From positions 744,001 to 808,000 of the forward strand of contig JAWHQI010000064.1 of assembly GCA_033032865.1 (NCBI GenBank): a stretch of 64,000 nucleotides of DNA. The letters are read 5' to 3'. The stretch is from Dactylorhiza incarnata (taxonomy: Eukaryota; Streptophyta; Magnoliopsida; Asparagales; Orchidaceae). The position numbers and the translations under genes are program-made. The notes under the pieces were generated by a model. The model did not search any database, was not told where the DNA came from, and saw only the letters and a list, made by a program, of their open reading frames with translations. Of this stretch, positions 35,564 through 46,600 are shown piece by piece; positions within the stretch are counted from its first letter, which is position 1, and each line of letters begins with the position of its first letter.

Positions 35564-36079
35564 GTACCCGCTTATAAGCGGTGTAGGAATTTCACATAGA
35601 CATGAAATAAACACTACAAAACAAAGTTTACATGTGCCACATCATCAAATAATAAGAATTACATTCATATATATCAACACAAATAAGAGAAAAAGGCAGG
35701 AGATACGACCGAATCCGGAGGCTTGTTGTAGATTCACGGTAGGAATCGTCAGGTTGTCAATCCGCGTCCTAGCTCGGTCCCAACTATCGTCCGGGGTAGA
35801 GGAGGGTTGTCACTTCCTCCCAATGGACCCGTCTTCTCCGGTAAACTACAATCCGGCCACATCCGATGCAAAGAACACTTTGCTTGGCGATGAAGATGAG
35901 GGTGGAATCCTCTCCTTGAAGCACTTGTGAGATTGGATGATCGTGCCGCACGAAACGGTGTGCTAGATTGGCGTCGTTGTCGGGGAGATTTGCGCATCGG
36001 TACACTGTCATTTCGTGTCGCAGTCTCGCTACCGCCTATAGCGGTGTGCTAGATTTGCGCAGTCTCGCTACCGCCTATA
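35564..36079. mobile_element. Scrambled Athila-like LTR fragments
   Basis: 35564-35590 is a plus-orientation LTR-end piece and 35591-35927 a minus-orientation LTR middle (B subfamily). 35940-36079 is made of plus-orientation LTR ends with a primer-site-like TTGGCGTCGTTGTCGGGGA at 35963-35981 and a direct repeat of GTCTCGCTACCGCCTATAG (about 36030-36049 and 36061-36079). At least four junctions occur in 500 bp. Confidence 0.7.
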
Positions 36080-36151
36080 GTCGTTGTAGTATAGTGGTGA
36101 GTATTCCCGCCTGTCACGCGGGTGACCCGGGTTCGATCCCCGGCAACGGCG
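36080..36151 (+). tRNA. tRNA-Asp (GTC), full length, embedded in LTR ends
   Basis: The sequence is 72 bases with a complete cloverleaf. The acceptor stem GTCGTTG pairs with CAACGGC, with discriminator G. The anticodon stem CCCGC/GCGGG encloses the loop CTGTCAC with anticodon GTC. The T arm is CCGGG-TTCGATC-CCCGG. A and B boxes for Pol III are intact. Plant nuclear tRNA genes do not encode CCA, yet CCA follows here at 36152-36154, then the usual AAAACT spacer and the LTR start at 36161. The 5' flank is an inverted LTR end that stops exactly at tRNA base 1. I read it as a reverse-transcribed copy of the primer tRNA, not an ordinary gene; whether it is transcribed is unknown. Confidence 0.88.
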
Positions 36152-36160
36152 CCAAAAACT

Positions 36161-37837
36161 TGATGCGCAAATCTAGCACACCGCTATAGGCGGTAGCGAG
36201 ACTGCGACACGAAACGGCAGTGTACCGATCGTTCAAATAATATAAAACGATGAGTGAATCCCCGAGTATCGAATCTCGAAGGAACACAGTAAGGTGGAAT
36301 TTACAAATCAAGGAGGACTTGAGATCGAAGTCCTTGTGGCAGATGGAATGCGGACAAAAAGGATTTTGGTTTTGTAAATAAAATAAAATAACTACAACTA
36401 CTCCTATGCAATGCCGCTATGCAATGCTTCGCTTGGCGAGATGAAAACTAGGCAGGCCTTGAGCGCACTGCTTCGCAAGGAGAATGGCTGATAGGCAAGC
36501 GGATGAGGTGAATAAGTGCGGAATCGAACTATGCAGGCCTTGAGCGCACTGCTTCGTGAGGAGAATGGAAGAGTAGGCGCGCGGAATGGAAGAGTAGGCT
36601 CACGTAGTGGAAGAGTAGGCTAGCGGAATGGAGTGGAGGGTTATGGCGGATTTGGTGGCGCACCTCAAACACATTCTACACAAATACGCATTTTCACAAC
36701 TATGAAAATAACACTATAAATCAAGAGTCTAGAATGGCATACATCATCAAATAGTAAAGATTACATTCATATACATCCATACAAGTAGAGAAAAAGGAAG
36801 AGATACGACCGAATCCAGAGGCTTGTTGTAGATTCTCGGTAGGAATCGTCGGGTTGTCAATTCGCGTCCTAGCTCGGTCCCAACTATCGTCCGGGGTAGA
36901 GGAGGGCTGTCACTTCCTCCCAATGGACCCATCTTCTCCGGTAAACTACAATCCGGCCACGTCAGATGCGAAGAACTCTTTGCTTGGCGATGAAGATGAG
37001 GGTGGAATCCTCTCCTTGAAGCACTTGGATGATGGAGGCGGCCAAGAGGATGCTCCGGCTCAAGATTTGAGCCGAGAATGTGTCCGGAGCACCTCCAAAT
37101 GGTGGGCGGTGATGGAACGACGGACTGGAATGGAGCTGGAACCCTTAGGCGCGGGAAAGAAGATGGATCGGGCGAACTCCGGATTAGGTCGAGATCTGCA
37201 GCTTTTATAGAAAACTGGTCAGAAATTGGTCGCGCGCGGTCAAACGCACGATCGTGCGTGGACCGTGCGATATTAAAAGTACAGGAGCCCAGGAAGAAGA
37301 AGCAGGCGCGCCCGTGCGTTTTACTCACGCACGGTCGAAGCCAACCGTGCGTAAAAACGCACGGACAAATCCAGATGGCCAAAAACAAGGCTAAATAGGT
37401 CGATCGTGCGATTCCTTCACGCACGGGCAACTGCCCGTGCGTAGAGACGCACGATCAACGACAGAACATCGTTTTCCACCACAGAAGAGAACGCACGATC
37501 GCATACGACCGTGCGTCAAGGAAAACGCACGACCGTGTGATATACGCAGACATGAATTTTGTATAAAAATGGATGAATCGTCCACCTGCATCAGCCACAA
37601 CACAGCTGGGAATACCCCTCCAGCTCAAGCGTAAACGCATAAAAAGAATGGGGAGCACATTGTGCTTGCCCCCACAATAAAGCGCGTAATTGCGCACCAC
37701 AATGGGCCAATACATTGCACTAATAGTGAAAGCGCGAACGAGTAAAATATAAGCAATTAAGAACTGAAAATGAAGTGCAAAAGCAGGAAAACTAGCCCAG
37801 ATGAGTCCATAAAAGTGTATATAAATGGGACTCATCA
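36161..37837 (-). mobile_element. Athila-like LTR 'F' (position of a 5' LTR)
   Basis: The LTR is 1677 bp, TGATGCGC... to ...GACTCATCA on plus, in reverse orientation and closely matching LTR B. The tRNA-Asp primer region lies directly at its low end, so it occupies the place of the 5' LTR of a minus-strand element. No polypurine tract lies at the high end, where it abuts the copia integrase. The CGCACG word cluster is at 37230-37545. Confidence 0.88.
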
Positions 37838-40270
37838 CCCTGTTGCGTCTATTTCTGGGTGTCTGGTTTGTAACTTTTATTGGTTGTTTTTCTCGCACAA
37901 TATGGGTATATCTAATGAAAGCTAAAAATGAATTTTTTTCGTTATTTCAACAATTTCACAACATGATTTCTACACAATTCAACGCCACTATCAAAATTCT
38001 TCGTATTGACAATGGTCGAGTGTACATTGACTCCAAATTCGAACACTATCTTGCTAATTATAACATTATTCACCAGACATCTTGTGTTTACTCACCTGCT
38101 CAATATGGGGTGGCCGAACGCAAGAATCGTCATCTTTTGGAGGTTGTCAGGTTCAGGTGTCTTTTACTCCAAATGCACTTCCTAAATATTATTAGGGGGA
38201 TGTGGTTCTCACAGCATCCTACCTCATTAACTATATGCCCTCACGTGTTAGGGTATAGAACCCCCCTTAACACTCTTCAGGTTCCCCCTACCAATCTGCA
38301 GCCTCTTGTCTTTGGATGTGTGCTTTATCCACATCCATCAGAAAACTAAACTTGATGCTCGTGCTCACCGGTGTGTCTTCATCGGATATTCTCATACTCA
38401 TAAAGGTTACAAATGTTTTGACCCGATCCACAAGAAGGTTTTTGTGACCATGGATGTCACTTTTCATTAATCTGAGAGCTATTATGTGCCCTCACTTCAG
38501 GGGGGTCCTCTCCTATGTTGGAAGTGAGTTCCTTAACTCCCGTTGATTCCTCCTCTACCTCTCTGTTACCCATTCCTCTGTTATACCAGTCCTACTCAAT
38601 TCATTCTCATGTTGCTCCTATTGGCCTGGAGAAATCCCATGTTCCTCTCCTGCAGGTTTACTCTCGACGACCTAAGGTAACAAACACACGGGCCTCCCTC
38701 AGAACTGTAGCGCAGACATCTGACCCGTCTTCAGAATCCATTGCTTTAAAGGTACTTCCACACAGCACCTGTTGTCACAGTTTGTTTCTTATTCTTCTCT
38801 AACGGCTTCACATAGAGCCTTTGTCTTGTCTCTTCTTTGTCTATTATTTCCATTCCCACATCTTGGCAGGAAGCCCTTTCAGACTACAAGTGGAAGACAA
38901 CTAATGCTTAAAGAAATGCATGCTCTTGACAAAAATCACACATGGGGTCTGGTACATCTTCCTCAAGAGAAGATTGTCGTTGGATGTAAGTGGGTGTTTT
39001 CTGTCAAACAAAATACCCAGCGTGTCGTGGAGAGATACAAGGCAAGGTTGGTTGTCAGAGGGTACACACAGATGGTAGAGATTGATTACCAGGAGACCTT
39101 TGCTCCGGTTGCAAAGATGAATTATATAGGTTCTACCTCCTGTACTTTCCCCCGAAGGATCTGAAGGGAAGGTTTGCAAGCTAAAGAAGGTTTTATATGG
39201 CCTGAAACAATCTCCTAGAGCTTGGTTTGGGAGATTTCACAAGGCTATGACAAGCTTCGGATACTCCCAGAGCAATGCTAATCATACCCTCTTCATCAAG
39301 CACAAAGAAGGAAAGTTAACAGCCCTGATAGTTTATGTGGACGACATTATTATAACGAGAGATGATTGGGATGAGGTACATGTCCTAAAAGAGAAGCTGG
39401 TGAGAGAATTTGATGTGAAGGACTTAGGGAACCTTAAGTATTTCCTGTGCATTGAGGTTGCTAGGTCCAAGTATGAGATTTTCATATCACAGAGGAAATA
39501 TATTTTTGATCTACTTGAAACATCATGAATTAGTGGGTGTAGACTTGCAGACACCCCAATTGAAGCAAACCACGGGCCTGGGAGAGATGATGGTGTGACT
39601 TTTGAAGACATCCCCAGCTTTCAGAGGCTTGTGGGTAAACTGATCTACCTGTCTTATACTCACCCATATATCTCGTATGTTGTTGGAGGGGTCAGCCAAT
39701 ACATGCACTCCCTTAAGACTCGTCACCTTGATGTTGGTCATCGTATCCTCAAATATCTCAAGTCATCCCCAGGGAGGGGCATTATATTCTCACAGAATGA
39801 TGAGCTGACTATTGAAGTTTACACTGATGCAGACTGGGCCTGATTGATTAATGATCGACGGTCCACCTCAGGATATTGTATGATGGTTGGTGGAAATTTA
39901 GTTACTTGGAGCAAAAAACATGTGGTTGTCAGATCTAGTGCTGAGGTTGAGTTCAGGGACATGACTCATGGGATCTGTGAAGGGTTGTGGATCCAAATTA
40001 TCATGAAAGATCTTTGTCTTAAAGGACTGTGATAAAAAGGCAGCCATTAGTACTGCTCACAACCCAATGCAAGACGATCATCCTAAACGCATTGAGATCG
40101 ACAAACATTTCATCAAGGAACACATAGTAAGAGGCATCGTGGTTACTCCGTTTGTCCCATCGGAACAACAATTGGCAGATATCCTCACTAAGGGATTGAG
40201 TACAAGTGTTTTTGGAAAGATCATTGGCAAGTTGGGCTTGGTTGGCATCACTCGCCCAACTTGAGGGGGG
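37838..40270 (+). pseudogene. Ty1/copia pol, 3' half (integrase tail, RT, RNase H), broken
   Basis: Plus-strand frames give the integrase core (IKILRIDNGRVY, VAERKNRHLLEVV), then RT: HALDKNHTWGLVHLPQ, GCKWVFSVKQN, YKARLVVRGYTQ, QETFAPVAKMN, a short deletion near 39110, VLYGLKQSPRAWFGRF, and the catalytic LIVYVDDIIITRDD (39330). RNase H shows VYTDADWA, then a TGA at 39841-39843, then STSGYCMMVGGNLVTWSKK and RSSAEVEFRDM. The polyprotein ends at 40264 (LADILTKGLS...). The ATG side is cut by LTR F. The polypurine tract TTGAGGGGGG ends at 40270. Several frameshifts and stops make it inactive. Confidence 0.88.
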
Positions 40271-40394
40271 TGTTGATATTTTGTATTTTATTTTGTATTT
40301 AGTTTTACTCTTTCCCCTATTCCTCTTCTCCTATATATATTGCGGTATGCCTCCTTGTAATTGATCCAGTGAATGAATTCTATTGTTTTCCACA
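40271..40394 (+). mobile_element. Short 3' LTR of the copia element
   Basis: It starts TGTTGATATTTTG right after the polypurine tract; the likely end is TTTTCCACA at 40394, giving ~124 bp. It contains a TATATATATTGC box-like stretch (40333-40344). The end is uncertain because the other LTR is not in the window. Confidence 0.6.
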
Positions 40395-40460
40395 TTTGCC
40401 AAAACGTTCATATTTTTGGAACTCCATTATGCAAGAGCTAACAATTGCAGCTTTTTTCAG

Positions 40461-40860
40461 CGGATATATGGCACCTGAATATGCAACACGGGGATACTTG
40501 ACCGAGAAAGCAGATGTCTACAGTTTTGGTATTGTTACTTTAGAGATTGTAACTGGAAAGTGCGTTTCTAGCTATATGAATGAAGAGCAATATCATCTTT
40601 TGGATCTGGTAACCTAAATATTATAAGTCTTTTATGTCTATATATATATATATATGAATGATTATGAAAAATCTCCTTTAACTTTGTATAATTATAGGGA
40701 CCTCCCCTCTAAATTTATATTGTAAGCATACATGTACCAAAACCAAACCCTGGAAGATGTTAACAATTTAAATTTATAGGGGTGGTTTTGGTAATTTGGA
40801 AAGATAGAAGGGATGTTCCTATTAATTATGCATAAGTTAGAGGGGAGGTCTCAGTAAATG

Positions 40861-40903
<43 letters not shown>

Positions 40904-41346
40904 GTGTGTGTGTGTGTACTTTAGACTTTGGTTTATGAATAATGATTTTGTCATCACAGGCGCATATAGCCAAAGAGAGAGGGGACTTATTGTCTCTTGT
41001 TGATAAGAGACTAGGAAATGAATTTACCGAGGATGAAGCTTTGGGAATGATAAGGGTGGCGATTCTCTGCTCACATTCATCACCAGTGCATAGGCCTTCA
41101 ATGTCCACTGTGGTGAAAATGCTTACCGGAGAAGTTAGCATCCCTGACTTTACACCGGATCCATATCGTTACCGTGACATATTGGATCATTCATTTGGTG
41201 GAGCTCTTCATGAAAAGGGAACAACATCTAGAGGCAATATGCAATCTTTATATACTGGTAAGTTTGAGAGTGATGTTATGGAACATGAATCAATAAGTGA
41301 TTCTACTAATGATTCTGAAAATGTACTCATTTCCACTAGTTTCTGA
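40461..41346 (+). pseudogene. LRR receptor-like kinase, last two exons (LRR-VIII-like)
   Basis: Exon A (40461-40608) opens after a TTTTTTCAG acceptor and encodes [20 protein letters not shown], then [13 protein letters not shown]: kinase subdomains VIII (APE) and IX. The donor CTG|GTAACC ends it. Exon B (40960-41346) follows a CATCACAG acceptor, keeps phase, and encodes AHIAKERGDLLSLVDKRLG then CSHSSPVHRPSMSTVVKML (subdomains X-XI, conserved Arg) and a Ser-rich tail ending ISTSF, TGA at 41344. The exon boundary before GYMAPEYA is typical of LRR-VIII kinases, which sit in the plasma membrane. Upstream exons (LRRs, membrane span, kinase N lobe) are not in the window; copia and Athila DNA stand in their place. 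It is a split gene or a 3' remnant. Confidence 0.85.
40865..40918. repeat. TA/TG dinucleotide microsatellite in the RLK intron
   Basis: A run of TA repeats passes into TG repeats in the last intron. Next to it, 40640-40860 carries inverted GGGACCTCCCCTCT-like ends resembling the MITE at 49479-50121. Confidence 0.85.
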
Positions 41347-43329
41347 TTCATGATTCCATGATTTTATCTGTTCTTATGAATGATAAAAATATTGATTTCA
41401 TGTAATTGTTAATTGATTATCATCTAAAATCATTGATCTGTGATTTGTTAATACCGTTCCGTTTTACTAACATCATAGCATGCGAACTGATGGGGATCAC
41501 AAGCATTAGAGCGCGAACATCTATGGCCGCATAGGCTCTAATTTTATCACCGACAGCTATACATACGGCCGTCATTTGGACGATAAGGACACATGGATGC
41601 GTTCTACGCATATTTTCTGATTTTGCTGTGTTTTTTAATATAGTTGTATTTTTTTAGGCCAGTGCAGTGATCGGACTATCTGGAGGTTCCAACGCATTTG
41701 ACCTTGCCCTATTAAATAGGTTATTACGTGAGATGTGAGCTCATCAACAGTTATCGGAACTCTTCGGAGACAAATATTTTGGTCATTACCAGCTCAGTGC
41801 TGAGGCCAAGCGTAGGTCTTCATTGTGGCGTTGAATCCACAATCCCCTGCCGACCCTTCCTCCACTCCCCGTCCACAAGACAATGCCTTCTGCTCCAGCC
41901 ATTCACCTTGAGTTGACGCCTTCTCATCCAATCGCTTCAATCTTAGTTGACACTTTCTTCTCCTGTCGTTACTTCCTTGATCGACGCCACTCCCTCCAAT
42001 CACTCCACTTCTCCAGAAATTCAATTGTTCAAACTACGGGTTTTGTGCTTCAACTATTGATAATTCAGTATTGGCGCAGTTAATGCTCGACAAGCACTGA
42101 GAATTTCCTTAAATTCCACACGTCTTTTCAAGTTATTGCCCATTGCAACTAATGTTGCCTTTTATTTAATGATAGTGCTCACATTGGTTTCATCCTTTGT
42201 GTTTGAAGATCCATTTGCTGCAAAGAACACTTTTGCTTTTAGGAAGTTGTACCACCATGTTTCCTTCGTATATAGAGATTCTTATCTTCAACATAAAATA
42301 TTGTCCATTGCTCTGATTCTTTTGTACTGAATGCCTCTTATATATGGAGGATTTTATATCGCTAATAGACTATGTAGCAGTTAACGCATTAGCTATCGTA
42401 TGTGAAGAAGAATCCTTATAACCATATCTCTAAGGCGGTTTACATTAGCAAGCAGTATTCTATTTTGGTTTTACTGGTGTCGCCTCCTCTTAAGATATCT
42501 CTAGAAGTTGTTGTGACATGCTTATTCAACATGCTCCTGCTCAATCTCAAACCTTAGCTGCATGTCATCTTTTGATCTCTTTTCAAAAAATCGCATTGTT
42601 ATGAAAAGTGACATCCATGGTTTTAATAAAGCCATGCCTTTTTGATGATATGCTAATAACAAACCCTTTTTAAAAATATCAATTCAAAATATTTTACACA
42701 AACGAAAAATCTGACTTTTAACAATTTTAGCTGCTGCAAAATAATAGATAAAAAGAAAGTCCTACTATTTGTTAGATTTTTTTCAGCCTTTTTTATACAA
42801 AAAAAATAGTTTGTCATATATGTAAAACTACCCAATTAAAAATTAAAATGGTGGTGAGTAACTGCTTTCTGGAAACCGTTTTGAAACAGTTTCAGGAAAT
42901 TGCTTTCGGAAAGCATGTGCGTAAATGATCAAAAATACCCTTAAAAAAATGCGGTTTCATCCTCCTAGATGATAGAGAAATTTTGCAGCATCTTTTAACA
43001 TACAAGAAATATATCATTTTCTTTTAGTACATTAATGCACAGTTCTAACTATTATACTCTTATCAGATATGTGTAGAAACTGAGTTATGGAGTGAGGTTT
43101 ACTTTATTTAATGCCAAATTTCCTTTAAATCAAAACCAGAAGAGTTATTTGCTTACAGAATACTTCTGCTTTGCGTAAGTTCTTTGCAAAAGCAGGCAAC
43201 CTGAAAGAGCTCTTCCATTTCTGGTCCTTTCTCCCTGGAAAACACCATTTTTCCTCATTTGTCTCCATTATTTTACCAGTTTTAGTGTCCTTCAATGAAG
43301 ATTTTCTGGTAGTTCTTTCATGCTATTAC
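41347..43329. other. Intergenic region
   Basis: This is the 3' flank of the kinase and AT-rich DNA with short scattered ORFs and no codon pattern or motif I recognise. 41640-42080 is less AT-rich and may be an old gene or repeat fragment, but nothing is identifiable. Confidence 0.5.
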
Positions 43330-43605
43330 TTGATTGCATTGACATAGATATTATAAATTTATTTCTATGTTTACTATTACCCAAATTTCATTGACATAAA
43401 GATGATAATTTTCTTTCTGCGTTTACTATATTACTTAGATTACATTGACATAAAGATGATAAGTTTCTTCTTGCAATTCCGTCATGCATCTGCATCCCAT
43501 TCATGTGACATACAACATGAACATTTCTTATCATAAAGAAGATAAGTTTTTTTCTATGTTCGATTTTACTTAGAATACATTGACATAAAGGCTATAAGTT
43601 TATTT
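43330..43605. repeat. Degenerate ~75-100-bp repeats downstream of the mannanase
   Basis: The phrase ATTGACATAAAGATGATAAG, followed by TTTCTTTCTRYGTT, occurs about four times with variation between 43330 and 43605, immediately past the mannanase stop codon, in what would be its 3' UTR or flank. Confidence 0.65.
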
Positions 43606-43611
43606 CTATGT

Positions 43612-46600
43612 TCAGCAATATCCTTCTGAAGTTCTCCATGCCCATTCCTTCTTAGATTGAAAATAGGAACGATACCATGGCCAATTATGGACATTAGAAA
43701 CCTCAGACAGCCTGCAAGATTGCCCCTTTAACAACCAAAACAGTGAAGGCCTCCTCTTGGGAACAATTCCAAATTCATCCCCCAGCCTATCCATTCCTTC
43801 AAGCAGCAGTTGCCAAATGAAGGAGCCAGCTCCAGCCCCTCTATTCAACGCAGACTCGTATATGAGATCAAACACATGTTTGTAGAAGTCGTTCTGATGC
43901 CTGTGGCTAATGTTGTTCTTGATTGATAGGCCGAACTCTGTGAACAGCACCGGCTTATTTAGCACTTCTTCTCCGTCTTTGATGTGCGAGTTCACCCAAT
44001 TGGAAACAAATCTTTTCTTCTCCTGTAGAGATGTGTTTGCAGGTAACCTGTGAAGGAACATTCTTTTTCTTTCAGATTGATTTTAAGTGGTTGGAAGTGG
44101 TTAGAGCTAAATTCGGTAAGAGGTTTTGTTTAAATGAGCTTCAGTGTTTTCTTTCAGTCTGAATTTTCGCACATGAACGCATTGAGTTCATCATTGTAGC
44201 CATTAGGCTTGCCTCAACTATTCCGATTTCGTTTATAATCTCCACTTCTCCTGTTGTGTGTTCTCCGAGATGTTAAATATTTTGTTCATAAATTATTTTG
44301 AATAACTTCATATTATGTTTGGTCTATCATTTTTTTCTTCCTAATTCATGAACATTATTATTATTACTACTTCATGAGTGCATTTCTTACGCTTCATTGT
44401 ACATGTTCCTTTAATTTATTCTGAATTATCTTATATTCTTCACTTAATCATTTCCAATGTTTATTACTAATGTTTATATTCTTCATATTAATCATTTCTT
44501 ATTACTAATGTTTATTACTAATGTTTATTTGCAAAAATTACTTCTTGGTAAATCATTTCTAATGTTTATTTGGTTGGAGTTATCCTTTTTCTCATCCTCC
44601 CATGAATTTGTTTGTTTATGTTTATTGTGTTATCCATGATCGGCACCTGATTTCATAAATTTAGTTGCAGTTTATCATGTATGACAATTGTTTGGCGTGA
44701 TACTGGGAGCACGGCGAGATGCCCTCCAACCTCCACTGCTTTCTGATCTGCGCCTGGGGAGGCGCATTGTTGTTTCGCTGCCAGGGAAGCGATCCCGCGA
44801 TCGCCGCTGCGTGCGATAGAGAAGATTTTGCGCCGGGGACAACGGCCGCCGTCGTTTCTCCGTTCCTTCCCAACTGCCAAATCGGTGGCATTCAGAGAGC
44901 ATCCCGCTGCGCTCCTACAATCCCGCCAAACAAACCCTGAATCACTTGTCATCAGAGCTAACTTTCCATCTCCAGAAATGCGAGCTCCAGTTACTTCAAA
45001 ACACCAAAATTTTAAAAAACAAAACTCTTTTGCAGGAGCACGGGAAAATATATAACTGGGGGGTTTGAATTCTTCACCAGAAATCGGGATAAATGTGGAC
45101 CGAAGCGAAGTCAATGTCAGGAACTTTGGAGTTGCGAATAAAGTCACAGCCTAAATTATTTGAATCCTCCGTAGGGTTGAATCTCAGTTTCTCAGATGCA
45201 GATGGGCCGTAGAATCCCTCCAATCCGACCGTTAGGAGATGCTTCTTGTCTATGGATTTCACAAAACTTGCCATCTCCTCAATCCAATACTGCGCGCTTC
45301 AAACCACTCCACAGTGGAGGAATTCAAATCTTGTGAGAAAAATATAATAAAAGAGTATGATGTGTATACAATGGCATGCTTGGAGGAAGAAGAGTACTTG
45401 AATTGTGTTTCCTGATGGATCCGAAGGACAGCGAGGTTCGTTCATAAGTTCCCACGCGAAAATAGTAGGATCATCTCTGTATTCAATTCCAGTTATATGA
45501 TTTCTCCTCAGCAGAACTGTCTGTCAAAAGAGTAAATAGCTGCATCAGAGACTATCAATATTGCTGTTCAAGCTTTTTTTTATATATGCTGGCATAATAT
45601 TTTCTTATAGTATATGAGTTTTATATATCTTATATAAATAGAGCATTGCTTGCTTGCCTCCCTCTCCTTATATAATATATGCTTGCTTGCGCTCGATCGT
45701 AGGAGCCTGTTCCACGAGTTTCTCCTTTCTCTGCGCCTTCTTCCTTGTCGCAGCCCCTGTCTCCGCCTTTCGCTGCAGACTCCATTAATAACTCTGTCCT
45801 TTGTGCATTTCTCTCATGCTTCCCTAATTTGTCTGATGACTGATCAACTTACAGTGTATTCCTCAATTTTTGTGGGTCAGAGCTCTACTCTATCTAATTA
45901 GTATTGCTCTACTCATGCTTCTTACTCTTCCATATTCGGGCAAATTATTCATATCTTCGAACTTTTACTTGCCCAATTACATAGTCATGAACTTGGTGAA
46001 CTTTTATCTCGTACTTCGAAATATCTTTTCCTTAGAGATAGCATGATTCGCAGAGGATATTGTTGATATGAACCAACAATTCAATGAGTACTTATCATAT
46101 TAATTTCTCTGAGAAATTATCTCATGATGTTCCCTCTTTTGATTCTGATTTAGCATTCCTCACACAACTTCCTACACATGCATGTATTTCCTTAAATATT
46201 ACTTCGCCTACCTTATTTTCTCTCATGCGTACAATGTCTTACGATGATGCTCTCTCGTACGCCGCCTCCGAATTTGGTTGGTATTTCTCGATGAAATCAC
46301 TTCGAGATTGACGCATGCGCATGCCCTTATTTCCCCGAGTTTTCCGCATTTTTGATGGTATTCATTCTTTATAGGAACAAAGGGTTCGTTTGGCGTGGCG
46401 GTCATGCGGTCATTAACACGGTGATTATGAACTGTTGTTCGTGAACGCCCGACCTCACCTAAAGAACTCCATCCACTTTTATGTTCAAAATTACTATTTT
46501 TTTTCTTAGTGACAGTCATCATTGCTATCATGTCAAAACTCAAACGCATATTTGATGACTGGTGGTATTTATCCAAACTCACCGGAGGACAAACGCCGCG

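Noticed and set aside
36080..36151. Ordinary nuclear tRNA-Asp gene used as an insertion neighbour
   Set aside because: CCA is present in the DNA and the flanks on both sides are LTR ends in opposite orientation starting exactly at the tRNA borders; a genomic tRNA gene would have unique flanks and no CCA.
44653..45147. 164-residue minus ORF across mannanase intron 4 and exon 4
   Set aside because: It crosses a conserved exon in a different frame, and the mannanase join is complete without it; the openness comes from the GC-rich island.
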